From contig DXEZ01000251.1 in assembly GCA_019114715.1 (NCBI GenBank), forward strand, positions 1 through 9,604: a stretch of DNA of 9,604 bases. The letters are read 5' to 3'. This document shows, piece after piece, positions 1 through 7,627 of the stretch. A program made the position numbers and the translations under genes. The notes under the pieces were generated by a model. The model saw nothing but the letters and a program-made list of their open reading frames with translations. It did no database searches and had not been told where the DNA came from. The stretch is from Candidatus Sphingobacterium stercoripullorum. Lineage in GTDB: Bacteria; Bacteroidota; Bacteroidia; Sphingobacteriales; Sphingobacteriaceae. Position 1 is the stretch's first letter, and each line of letters opens with the position of its first letter.

Positions 1-3000
1 GTAGGAATGATAATTATTGGCGGAATTGTATACTCGCCATTCCGGTGGAATGTAGGGTTCTTACCTTCCGACCCTGTCCCTGTTGATGCTTTGCCGGATA
101 TCGGAGAAAATCAACAAATTGTATTTACCGAATGGGATGGTAGATCTGCTCAAGATATTGAAGATCAGATAACCTACCCATTAACTACTTCCTTATTAGG
201 CCTCCCGGGAGTAAAGCATGTACGTAGCTCTTCTGTATTGGGCTTTTCCAGCATTGCTATTATTTTTGAAGATGACGTTGACTTCTATTGGTCTAGGACA
301 CGCATTCTGGAGAAAATAGCCTCTTTGTCGCCAGAGCTACTTCCAGATGGAGTTAGGCCAACATTAGGTCCCGATGCTACCGCCTTAGGTCAGGTGTTTT
401 GGTATACCTTAGAAGGAAGGGATAAAGAGGGGAACCCCACTGGAGGCTGGGATTTACATGAAATCCGCAAAGTGCAAGACTATTATGTGAAGTACGCTTT
501 AAATGGTGTTGAAGGGGTCTCTGAAGTAGCTTCTATCGGTGGTCATATCCAGGAATATCAAATAGATGTGCGCCCGGAGGAACTTCGACAGTTTGGTGTC
601 ACCATGCAGGATATAGCAGGTGCAGTTAGTCAGTCCAACAAGGATGTTGGTGCACACACCATGGAGATTAACCAAGCTGAATATTTAGTTCGTGGACTAG
701 GATATATCAAGTCCTTAGAGGACATAGAGAAAATTGTTGTTAAAGAGGTCAATCAAACTCCCGTATACTTGAGTCAGGTGGCTTACATCAACTTGGGGCC
801 AGCACCAAAAAGAGGGGCACTTGACAAGGATGGTGCAGAAGTAGTTGGAGGAGTTGTTGCAGCCAGGTTTGGGGCAAACGCTATGCAAGTTATTGACCAT
901 GTGAAAGATAAAATAATTGATATATCGGCTGGGTTGCCTTCTAAGGTTTTAGACAATGGTGTTGAATCTCAGCTGACTATAGTGCCTTTTTACGACCGTT
1001 CGGGTTTGATTCAAGAGACTCTGATGACTCTAAATGATGCTATCTTTTTACAAGTCTTGATAACGGTACTTGTAATTGTGGTCATGATCTACAACTTAAG
1101 GACCTCTATTGTTATTTCCGTTTTAATGCCTTTGGGCGTGCTCATGGTTTTTATAGCTATGCGGTGGTTCGGGGTTGACGCTAATATCGTTGCTCTATCA
1201 GGTATAGCCATTGCGATTGGTGCTATGGTTGACCTAGGGGTAATACTAGCGGAAAATGTGATGAAGCACATGGAAGAATTTCCCGCCAAAGGGTTGTTTA
1301 AACAGATATATGAAGGAGCTAGTGAGGTGTCCTCAGCCATTGTTACTGCTGCATCAACGACCATTATTAGCTTTCTACCTGTTTTCACCTTGCAGGCTGC
1401 AGAGGGTAAGTTGTTTGGTCCCCTAGCGTATACAAAGACTTTTGCATTGGTAGCTGCGTTATTAATTACTTTAATTATCCTTCCTACATTCATTTATGTT
1501 TTGTTTCGTGTGCGGGTTAAAACAGTCCTATCTACTTTGATTGTCTATGGGCTTTTAGGAGCCTTAGGTATATATGCATTTTTGAAAGGATTATTATTTG
1601 TCGGTTTTTTACTCCTTGTATGGGCTATTATAGGCGTGGTGAAAATAAAAATGCAGAGCTCGATTGCGGCTTTACCCAAGTATTTGAGTTATATAGTGAA
1701 TAAATGCGATATCATTGCCGTGCTAATTTATGTGATGTGGATTTTGGCTACCTATTGGACGCCGCTAGGTGTTACAGCTTCTATTTTCTATAATTTGTTG
1801 TTTGTAGGACTGTTGGTGGGACTTATTCTCTTATTCTTTGGATTAATTCGTTATTACTACACCCAGGTTCTGAATTGGTGTTTGGAAAATAAGATGCTGT
1901 TTTTAAGCCTTCCTGTTTTGCTGATAGCCTTAGGGTTGATTATCTGGCTGGGCTTCTCCCAAGTGTTTGGTTTTGTTGAAAAATCTGGAGATAGAATAGG
2001 GGTAAATATTCGAACCAATAAAGTATGGTCCAACTTGAGTCATACTTTTCCAGGGATAGGTAAAGAATTTATGCCTGCACTGGATGAAGGTAGCTTTTTG
2101 TTAATGCCAACTTCAATGCCTCATTCTGGGGTGGAATACAATCAACGCGTCTTAGCTCAATTAGATCAGCTCATTAGTAGTATTCCAGAGGTGGAAAACA
2201 CAGTGGGTAAGCTGGGACGTGCAGAAACAGCTATGGATCCAGCGCCTGTTTCCATGTACGAAAATGTCATTAATTACAAAGCACAGTATATGCTGGATGA
2301 GTCCTTAGATCAACTTCGATTTAAGACCAATAAAAAGGGAGAGTTTATCTTGAGTTCAGGTGATACTCTAAATAACGACCGTGTGTTAGAGGAAGGATTA
2401 GTCTCACTTTTAATTATAGATGAAAATGGTAAGCCTTTTAGAAACTGGAGGTCGCATATTAAAAATAGCGATGACATCTGGCAGGAAATTGTTGATATAG
2501 CAAATATTCCTGGGGTAACTTCAGCGCCTAAGCTTCAGCCTATTGAAACGCGGTTAGTGATGCTTTCTACAGGTTTGGGAGCGCCTATGGGCATTAAAGT
2601 TTATGGACCAGATTTAGAATCTATAGAGCATTTTGGATTGGACTTGGAGCGTATTCTTAAAACCATTCCTTCGGTGAAACACGAGGCGGTGTTTGCTGAA
2701 CGGGTCGTGGGGAAGCCCTACCTGCATTTGAAGATAGATAGGGAGGCCATAGCGAGATATGGATTGACAATAGACCAAGTTCAGCAAAGTATCGAGATGG
2801 GTATTGGTGGGTTGGAAGTGAGTAAAACGGTTGAAGGGCGACAGCGGTTTTCCATACGAGTTCGATATCCAAGAGAGCTAAGAAATAGTCCGGAAGATTT
2901 AGAGAATATTTTAGTCAGCAACGATAAAGGACAACAAATACCCCTTTCAAATCTTGTGGAGCTAAAATACCAACAAGGGCCCCAAGAAATAAAAAGTGAA

Positions 3001-3768
3001 GACACCTTTTTGGTTAGCTACGTTCTATTTGATAAGGGGGCTGGATTCTCCGAGATCAAGGTTGCGGATGATGTTAAAAAGACAATAGATAAAAAAATCG
3101 AAGAAGGGGAGGTATCCCTTCCTGCGGGGGTAAGCTACCAAATTGCTGGAAACTATGAAAATCAAGTCCGTTCACAAGAAAGATTGTCCTTTGTAGTTCC
3201 CATTGTGCTGGTGTTGGTGCTACTGATTCTTTACTTTCAGTTTAGATCGATACTTACAGCTTTGATGGTGTTTTCTGCAATTGCTTTGGCCTTTTGTGGT
3301 GGGTTCATCTTGTTATGGCTTTATGGGCAGAACTGGTTTGCAGATTTCTCCATCTTCTCCACCTCTATGAGAGAGTTGTTTCAAATGAAAACAATTCACC
3401 TTAGCGTTGCGGTTTGGGTAGGGTTTATCGCCTTATTCGGTTTGGCAACAGACGATGGTGTGATGATGGGTACGTACTTAGATCAATCGTTCAATAAGAA
3501 ATCCCCTAAAAGTCTGAAAGAGCTTAGAGAACTTGTCATTTTTGCTGCTAATAAAAGAATTAGGCCTGCTGTAATGACTTCAGCCACCACAGTGATTGCA
3601 CTCTTGCCAGTGTTGACATCCTCTGGTAGGGGTGCTGATATCATGATTCCAATGGCTATTCCTGCCTTTGGTGGAATGATTATGACTTGCGTGACTTATT
3701 ATTTGTTACCGGTTCTGTACGCATTAAAAAAGGAAAAAGAATTTAAGAAAATAAATCATGAAGATTAA
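1..3768 (+). CDS. cusA: CusA-like heavy-metal RND efflux pump, Cu(I)/Ag(I) type, 5' partial
   Basis: Inner-membrane proton-driven transporter of a three-part Cu(I)/Ag(I) exporter. The reading frame is open from base 1; the Met at position 7 lies inside the first membrane helix, so the true start is probably upstream. Residues below count from that Met. Visible features are the PVDALPDI motif after TM1, TM2-TM6 (about 345-502) with GAMVD (D409, matching E. coli CusA D405), a hydrophobic insertion (507-614), TM7 (630-655), a second periplasmic domain, and TM8-TM12 with TDDG (D1149/D1150). M700, M750 and M852 align with the E. coli Cu-binding triad M573/M623/M672 (recalled from memory), which favours Cu/Ag over Zn/Co. 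At 1253+ residues it is about 200 longer than E. coli CusA. The position of E. coli K984 is alanine (A1188). Its last 11 bases overlap the next gene. Family assignment is very secure, substrate fairly secure. Confidence 0.95.
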   Translation, partial: VGMIIIGGIVYSPFRWNVGFLPSDPVPVDALPDIGENQQIVFTEWDGRSAQDIEDQITYPLTTSLLGLPGVKHVRSSSVLGFSSIAIIFEDDVDFYWSRTRILEKIASLSPELLPDGVRPTLGPDATALGQVFWYTLEGRDKEGNPTGGWDLHEIRKVQDYYVKYALNGVEGVSEVASIGGHIQEYQIDVRPEELRQFGVTMQDIAGAVSQSNKDVGAHTMEINQAEYLVRGLGYIKSLEDIEKIVVKEVNQTPVYLSQVAYINLGPAPKRGALDKDGAEVVGGVVAARFGANAMQVIDHVKDKIIDISAGLPSKVLDNGVESQLTIVPFYDRSGLIQETLMTLNDAIFLQVLITVLVIVVMIYNLRTSIVISVLMPLGVLMVFIAMRWFGVDANIVALSGIAIAIGAMVDLGVILAENVMKHMEEFPAKGLFKQIYEGASEVSSAIVTAASTTIISFLPVFTLQAAEGKLFGPLAYTKTFALVAALLITLIILPTFIYVLFRVRVKTVLSTLIVYGLLGALGIYAFLKGLLFVGFLLLVWAIIGVVKIKMQSSIAALPKYLSYIVNKCDIIAVLIYVMWILATYWTPLGVTASIFYNLLFVGLLVGLILLFFGLIRYYYTQVLNWCLENKMLFLSLPVLLIALGLIIWLGFSQVFGFVEKSGDRIGVNIRTNKVWSNLSHTFPGIGKEFMPALDEGSFLLMPTSMPHSGVEYNQRVLAQLDQLISSIPEVENTVGKLGRAETAMDPAPVSMYENVINYKAQYMLDESLDQLRFKTNKKGEFILSSGDTLNNDRVLEEGLVSLLIIDENGKPFRNWRSHIKNSDDIWQEIVDIANIPGVTSAPKLQPIETRLVMLSTGLGAPMGIKVYGPDLESIEHFGLDLERILKTIPSVKHEAVFAERVVGKPYLHLKIDREAIARYGLTIDQVQQSIEMGIGGLEVSKTVEGRQRFSIRVRYPRELRNSPEDLENILVSNDKGQQIPLSNLVELKYQQGPQEIKSEDTFLVSYVLFDKGAGFSEIKVADDVKKTIDKKIEEGEVSLPAGVSYQIAGNYENQVRSQERLSFVVPIVLVLVLLILYFQFRSILTALMVFSAIALAFCGGFILLWLYGQNWFADFSIFSTSMRELFQMKTIHLSVAVWVGFIALFGLATDDGVMMGTYLDQSFNKKSPKSLKELRELVIFAANKRIRPAVMTSATTVIALLPVLTSSGRGADIMIPMAIPAFGGMIMTCVTYYLLPVLYALKKEKEFKKINHED

Positions 3769-4951
3769 AATTATAGGGATAATACTCGTTATATGGAGTG
3801 TTGGTGTTTCTCAGGCTCAGAAGCTAGATTATTTTATTCAATCAGCATTAGAGAATCACCTTGTTATCCAGCAAAAAACTGCAGAGCTGGATGCTTTGAA
3901 ATTTGTGAAAGATCAATCTTCACCCTGGTCCGATCTTAGTATAGATGGCGGTTATAATCTAGCGAAAAATGGGATGGAAAATTGGTCGATTAGCTTGATG
4001 CAAAGTGTCAGCCTATCGGGTGTGACTCGGGCGGAGAAGCAAGTCGCCGCCGAGGGAGAGAACGTCTCTTTTTGGGCGCTGAAGGATGTTCAAAAGCAGG
4101 TCGTTGTTGAGGTTTCAGAGCTCTATTATGAGCTTGCTGTAGTGCGGGAAGAAATTTCCTTGCAAGAGCAAAACTACCAGACTTATAGTGAGTTGGAGAA
4201 GTTAGCTCAAAATCAGGTCAGTAGCGGCAAAGGGAAGATGGTTGATGTTGTCCGTGCGCAAATCAATAAAAAAGAATCTGAAGCCGTTCGCAAAGTTCTT
4301 TTGGAGAAAGAGCAAGACCTCAAAGAACGATTTAACATCTTATTGGTGCGCCCGTCCAAGGCGGATATTGAGGTCGATCAGATTGACCTAGATAATACAT
4401 TTCAAGGAGTCGATTTTGCAAACCATCCTCTCATGAAAGGTGCTGAAGCTAAAATAAAATACGTAGAAGCTCAAACCGAACTGGCAAAGAAGGTAGGTTC
4501 GCCAGTCTTGAGTTTTGGGGTGGAATATATGAATATGAATCCTATGATGGATGCTGCAAAGCATGAGGTTATGCCGATGGTGGGTGTTAGCTTACCTTTA
4601 TTTCGTAAGAAATATAAAGCCCGCGTTAAGCAAAGCTTGAGCGACAGGTTAGCCGTGGAGAAGGAAAAGGATTGGCTAGCTAACCAACTCGAGAGGGAGC
4701 ACCGCAAGTTGCAAAGTGACATCAAACAAAAGAACATTCAAGTTCAGTTCGCTAAGGAAAAAGTGGAGCAGCTTGAAGAGGCCAAAGAGTTGTTAATTGG
4801 CTATTACATAAGCAACGGTGAGAGCTTCGATGAGTTGATGCGTATTCAACAAGAAGTGTTATCGGTGAAAATGGATCAGCTGGAACTTAAACAGCAACTG
4901 CTTAGTTTGTCTCTGGCTTGGAATTATTTATTTAAAGAAATAGAAGGTTAA
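3758..4951 (+). CDS. cusC: TolC-family outer-membrane channel of the Cu/Ag exporter (CusC-like)
   Basis: Outer-membrane efflux protein of 397 residues, expected to form the trimeric exit duct for the pump. A Sec signal peptide spans about residues 1-20, with likely cleavage after SQA. There is no lipobox cysteine, unlike E. coli CusC, which is lipidated. The body has two repeats of long amphipathic, Gln/Glu/Lys-rich helices (about 95-195 and 285-390), each preceded by beta-strand-like stretches, as in the OEP fold. Residues 258-274, between the two strands of the second repeat, hold six methionines and a histidine (M258, M260, M263, M264, H269, M272, M274 in a short loop). The protein is shorter than many family members (roughly 420-480). 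The start codon lies inside the end of cusA (ATGAAGATTAA), suggesting translational coupling. Family assignment is firm; the gene symbol follows the operon role, not close sequence identity. Confidence 0.88.
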   Translation: MKIKIIGIILVIWSVGVSQAQKLDYFIQSALENHLVIQQKTAELDALKFVKDQSSPWSDLSIDGGYNLAKNGMENWSISLMQSVSLSGVTRAEKQVAAEGENVSFWALKDVQKQVVVEVSELYYELAVVREEISLQEQNYQTYSELEKLAQNQVSSGKGKMVDVVRAQINKKESEAVRKVLLEKEQDLKERFNILLVRPSKADIEVDQIDLDNTFQGVDFANHPLMKGAEAKIKYVEAQTELAKKVGSPVLSFGVEYMNMNPMMDAAKHEVMPMVGVSLPLFRKKYKARVKQSLSDRLAVEKEKDWLANQLEREHRKLQSDIKQKNIQVQFAKEKVEQLEEAKELLIGYYISNGESFDELMRIQQEVLSVKMDQLELKQQLLSLSLAWNYLFKEIEG

Positions 4952-4961
4952 GCTAAAAATC

Positions 4962-6689
4962 ATGAAAAAATTAGATAAAAAAAGCCTACGGCTAATAATT
5001 ATAACCTTAGTGGTTGGTTTTTTCTTAGGATGGGTTTTTACTCGTAATTCATCCAGCGAGGCCACCTCAGTAGCCTCGACAGAAAGCGATGAAGAGGTCA
5101 TTTACACCTGCTCTATGCACCCAGAGATTCGCCAATCGGAACCTGGAGATTGCCCTTTATGCGGGATGGATTTAACGCCATTACAAAACGAGGGAGAAAG
5201 CACCTTGCCTCCTAATGCCCTTCGTATGTCTGAAACAGCCATGCAGCTGGCTCAGGTACAAACCCAAGAGGTAGGGTTCGGAGGTGAGGAGCGTGAGGTT
5301 GCCCTCTCGGGTAAAGTTACCTTGAATGAAGAACGAGTATATTCGCAAGCTGTGCACATAGAAGGGCGTGTGGAGGAACTCGCAGTGAATTCTTTGGGGC
5401 AGTATGTTAAAAAAGGGCAGTTGGTGGCAAAAATATATTCTCCAGAACTTATTGCAGCTCAAAAAGAGCTGATTCAAGCTGCGGAACAATCCACATCTTT
5501 TCCACATCTTTTAGAAGCGGTGAAGCAGAAGCTTGCTCTTTGGAAGTTAACGCCTCAACAAATTGATGCTATTGTAGAGTCTAAGACCATCAAAGAGACA
5601 ATGGAGGTGTATGCCGATCACAATGGTTATGTAGTTAGCAAGGAAGTTGAAAAAGGTGATTATTTACAGCAAGGGCAAAGTATATTTCAAATTGCTGATA
5701 TGAGCCGGTTGTGGGTGGTTTTTGATGTCTTCGAAAAAGATGCGTTGGTAATACAGAGAGGCCAAAAGGTGCTATATAGCTTTGCCTCCTATCCGGGAAG
5801 AGAGTTTGAGGGTACTTTGGATATTATTGAACCAATCTTAAACCCCGACACTAGGACGTTAAGAGCAAGAATGGTAATTGCTAATTCCGATATGAAATGG
5901 CGACCAGAAATGCTTGTCAAAGGAAAGGTGATTCTCACAAACCTAGGTGGATCTAAGGATCTAATGGTTCCAAAATCTGCAGTAATGTGGACAGGGAAGC
6001 ATTCTGTGGTTTATGTTAAGCACACCTCTGACGGGCATATTGGATTTGAGATGAGACCGGTTGTTTTAGGAGACTCTTACGGCAAGAACTATTTGGTTTT
6101 AGAAGGCTTAGATGCCGGTGAAGAGGTGGTGGTGAACGGTACGTTTAGCGTGGACGCTGCAGCACAACTCGCCAATAGACCAAGTATGATGAACCATACG
6201 CATCCAGCCACTCAGCGTATAGAAATCCCCGAGCTGGATTTCTCGGGAGCGGATGGCGACGTACTGAAAGGCCTTATGAGAGATTATCTTACTTTAAAGG
6301 ATCACCTTGCCAGTGATCAGTACGAAGAGTCGTTTAAGGTGTTTAGCAATCTACATGCAAAGATTGTAGATGCAAAGAGAGCTTCTATATCTTCGGCCTT
6401 AAAAGGTGCTTTCGAAGAATTGCTAGCGCTCAAAGGGTTGACTAGTTCGGATATTAAATCGGCAGCGGATATCGAGAAGCTAAGAACATCGTTTCAGCCA
6501 CTCTCAAATTTCTTTATTGGTATAGTCGCTAAAAATGGGACTCTCGGTCAACGCCTATATGTTCAGCACTGCCCTATGGCTTTTGATGATCAAGGCGCAG
6601 ATTGGATCAGTACGGAATCCGAAATTTTCAATCCTTATTTTGGGTCGGCCATGCTAAGGTGCGGGGAAGTTACTCAGACCTTAGGTTAA
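4962..6689 (+). CDS. cusB: CusB-like periplasmic adaptor with N-terminal heavy-metal-binding domain and C-terminal DUF3347
   Basis: Membrane-fusion protein of 575 residues linking the RND pump to the outer-membrane channel. An N-terminal hydrophobic segment (about 10-27) without a lipobox looks like an uncleaved anchor or signal. Residues 48-74 form a heavy-metal-binding domain: YTCSMHP (C50, M52, H53) and CPLCGMDL (C64, C67, M69). The middle (about 90-400) reads as HlyD/RND adaptor: a barrel-sandwich hybrid domain around a helical hairpin (about 165-215), then beta-barrel and membrane-proximal domains. From about 434 to 570 there is a DUF3347 domain ending with QHCPM (C537, M539) and MLRCG (C567). 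E. coli CusB has about 407 residues and lacks this tail, so the fusion explains most of the extra length. The gene starts 10 bases after cusC. The adaptor role is firm; the role of the C-terminal domain is unknown. Confidence 0.93.
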   Translation: MKKLDKKSLRLIIITLVVGFFLGWVFTRNSSSEATSVASTESDEEVIYTCSMHPEIRQSEPGDCPLCGMDLTPLQNEGESTLPPNALRMSETAMQLAQVQTQEVGFGGEEREVALSGKVTLNEERVYSQAVHIEGRVEELAVNSLGQYVKKGQLVAKIYSPELIAAQKELIQAAEQSTSFPHLLEAVKQKLALWKLTPQQIDAIVESKTIKETMEVYADHNGYVVSKEVEKGDYLQQGQSIFQIADMSRLWVVFDVFEKDALVIQRGQKVLYSFASYPGREFEGTLDIIEPILNPDTRTLRARMVIANSDMKWRPEMLVKGKVILTNLGGSKDLMVPKSAVMWTGKHSVVYVKHTSDGHIGFEMRPVVLGDSYGKNYLVLEGLDAGEEVVVNGTFSVDAAAQLANRPSMMNHTHPATQRIEIPELDFSGADGDVLKGLMRDYLTLKDHLASDQYEESFKVFSNLHAKIVDAKRASISSALKGAFEELLALKGLTSSDIKSAADIEKLRTSFQPLSNFFIGIVAKNGTLGQRLYVQHCPMAFDDQGADWISTESEIFNPYFGSAMLRCGEVTQTLG

Positions 6690-6694
6690 TTTAA

Positions 6695-6727
6695 TTTGTT
6701 TACATTTATTGTTTAATAATAACTTTA
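6695..6727 (+). promoter_or_regulatory. Possible Bacteroidota-type promoter for the DUF3347 lipoprotein
   Basis: TTTG at 6695-6698 is followed after 21 bases by TAACTTTA (6720-6727), one mismatch from the TAnnTTTG -7 box. The spacing fits the known -33/-7 arrangement of this phylum. It would start transcription just ahead of the lipoprotein ATG at 6739. The region is very AT-rich, so a chance match is quite possible. Confidence 0.3.
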
Positions 6728-6738
6728 ATTTGATTTTT

Positions 6739-7311
6739 ATGAAAAAGAATGTGTTTTTTAGCTTAGCGATTGCAGCTGCACTAGTGTCTTGTAATTCTGG
6801 AAGTGGAGATTCAGACCTAAGTGCAGATAGCGGTCAGCACGATACAGAGCATTTCAGCGAAAATGAAAATGCCCTTGAAACGGTTCAAATAGAAAAGTCG
6901 GATCAGATAAGCAATCTACTGGATTCTTATTTTGTTACAAAAGATGCATTGAAAGATGACAATGCTGAAGGTGCTAAGGAAGGAATAGCGCAGTTTGTGG
7001 TAAACCTAGATGAAGCTAAAGCGGACAATGTGCCAGCTGATCTTCTAACGAGCCTTGAGTCTAATAGTGAGGCGATTCAGCAAGGAGATATTGCGGTCCA
7101 GCGGGAGCATTTTGAGAAGTTAAGTCATGATATGAAAGAACTCGTTTTATTAGTAGGAGCTGATCGTGACGTTTATCAGCAATACTGTCCTATGTATAAA
7201 AATGACGAAGGAGGCATGTGGCTCAGCCAGCATGAAGATTTACTAAATCCTCTATTTGGTTCACAGATGTTGAAATGTGGGTTTAATCAAGAAAAACTAG
7301 CAGTACAGTAA
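6739..7311 (+). CDS. DUF3347 lipoprotein, probable periplasmic metal-handling accessory of the Cu efflux operon
   Basis: Small lipoprotein of 190 residues. I chose the Met at 6739, not the in-frame ATG at 6709, because it gives a proper type II signal: MKKN, a hydrophobic core, then LVSC with lipidated Cys18. The 6709 start would add ten unhelpful residues (MFNNNFNLIF) in front. After the Cys comes an acidic, His-containing linker (about 19-50), then a helical DUF3347 domain (about 58-183) ending in YCPM (C150, M152) and MLKCG (C180). The final 36 residues share 18 identities with the C-terminus of the preceding adaptor, with the same 30-residue spacing between cysteines, so the two are paralogous domains. 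The gene lies 49 bases after the adaptor and may be cotranscribed or have its own promoter. A Cu(I)/Ag(I)-binding or delivery role, like CusF, is inference from Cys/Met content and neighbours. Confidence 0.85.
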   Translation: MKKNVFFSLAIAAALVSCNSGSGDSDLSADSGQHDTEHFSENENALETVQIEKSDQISNLLDSYFVTKDALKDDNAEGAKEGIAQFVVNLDEAKADNVPADLLTSLESNSEAIQQGDIAVQREHFEKLSHDMKELVLLVGADRDVYQQYCPMYKNDEGGMWLSQHEDLLNPLFGSQMLKCGFNQEKLAVQ

Positions 7312-7339
7312 TTTTATAAAGCATTTGATTTATAATCTT

Positions 7340-7382
7340 TAGGGTGGCAAGGTAGCATGGTCTATTCTTCCACCCTATTTTT
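7340..7382 (+). terminator. Probable rho-independent terminator of the Cu efflux operon
   Basis: TAGGGTGG (7340-7347) pairs perfectly with CCACCCTA (7370-7377), and AAG (7349-7351) with CTT (7367-7369) can extend the helix past one bulged C. A run of five T follows (7378-7382). It lies 29 bases after the lipoprotein stop codon, in the right place to end the operon transcript. Confidence 0.65.
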
Positions 7383-7411
7383 GTGGTTTGGTTTATTAGA
7401 TTGTAGTGCTA

Positions 7412-7561
7412 GAGAGTCTTATGTGTAAACTCTGCCGGAAGTAGCCAAAGAAAAATATTTGCTTTGCATGGTGGGGCTTGTATCCACCTGTTTGTAAAAG
7501 GGAGGATTAGACTCTCCACGGATACAAACCTAACCTATGCTCTTTTGGCAGGTAGGTTTTT
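7412..7561 (+). ncRNA. Candidate structured RNA ending in a terminator-like hairpin
   Basis: Several helices can be drawn. GAGAGTCT (7412-7419) pairs with AGACTCTC (7509-7516). TTGTATCC (7478-7485) pairs with GGATACAA (7520-7527), and together with the first helix this would form a pseudoknot. GTTTGTA (7490-7496) can instead pair with TACAAAC (7523-7529). GGTGG (7470-7474) can pair with CCACC (7484-7488). The 3' end, AAACCTAACC (7526-7535) against GGTAGGTTT (7551-7559) with one bulged A, is a terminator-like hairpin followed by T residues. I do not recognise a known RNA family, and no clear promoter precedes it. It could be a small RNA, a processed 3' UTR, or only a terminator between convergent genes. 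The strand is uncertain. Confidence 0.3.
7526..7561. terminator. Terminator-like hairpin between convergent genes
   Basis: The stem AAACCTA(A)CC / GGTAGGTTT has a 15-base loop and is followed by T residues on the plus strand (through 7561, then an interrupted T-rich stretch). On the minus strand it lies about 70-100 bases past the CorC stop codon, where it could also end that transcript, although the T run there is poor. Confidence 0.45.
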
Positions 7562-7627
7562 CGATTTTTAATAGCCTTGCAGGCTTAACGCGAATGGAAG
7601 AAAGTTTTAAGGATAGCTGGGTAAAGG

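Larger units (their letters stand above)
7383..7627. other. Non-coding spacer between convergent genes
   Basis: I found no convincing gene in this spacer. The open frames on either strand are short; the longest noticed begins with ATG at 7537 (42 codons) and runs antisense into the 3' end of the CorC gene. What stands out is RNA-folding potential at about 7412-7561, listed separately. A small hairpin, AGCCT TGC AGGCT, sits at about 7573-7585. No tRNA, transposon end or repeat array is visible. Confidence 0.6.

Noticed and set aside
1..6. cusA as an N-terminally truncated pseudogene
   Set aside because: The frame is open through base 1 and the missing part is only the start of TM1, so the window edge explains it.
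715..900. Minus-strand open frame within cusA
   Set aside because: Antisense shadow of a conserved pump region with no recognisable domain; the same applies to 2657-2872, 2781-3005, 4471-4737 and 5181-5507.
1089..1493. 134-codon open frame on the minus strand inside cusA
   Set aside because: It is fully antisense to conserved TM2-TM6 coding sequence, and the translation resembles no known family.
6709..6738. Upstream ATG of the DUF3347 lipoprotein
   Set aside because: The ten added residues would put an extra hydrophobic, Asn-rich leader before a complete type II signal peptide; the ATG at 6739 fits much better.
7412..7561. Cobalamin, TPP or tRNA-like element
   Set aside because: None of the core motifs I know for these families is present, and no acceptor stem or TpsiC motif can be drawn.
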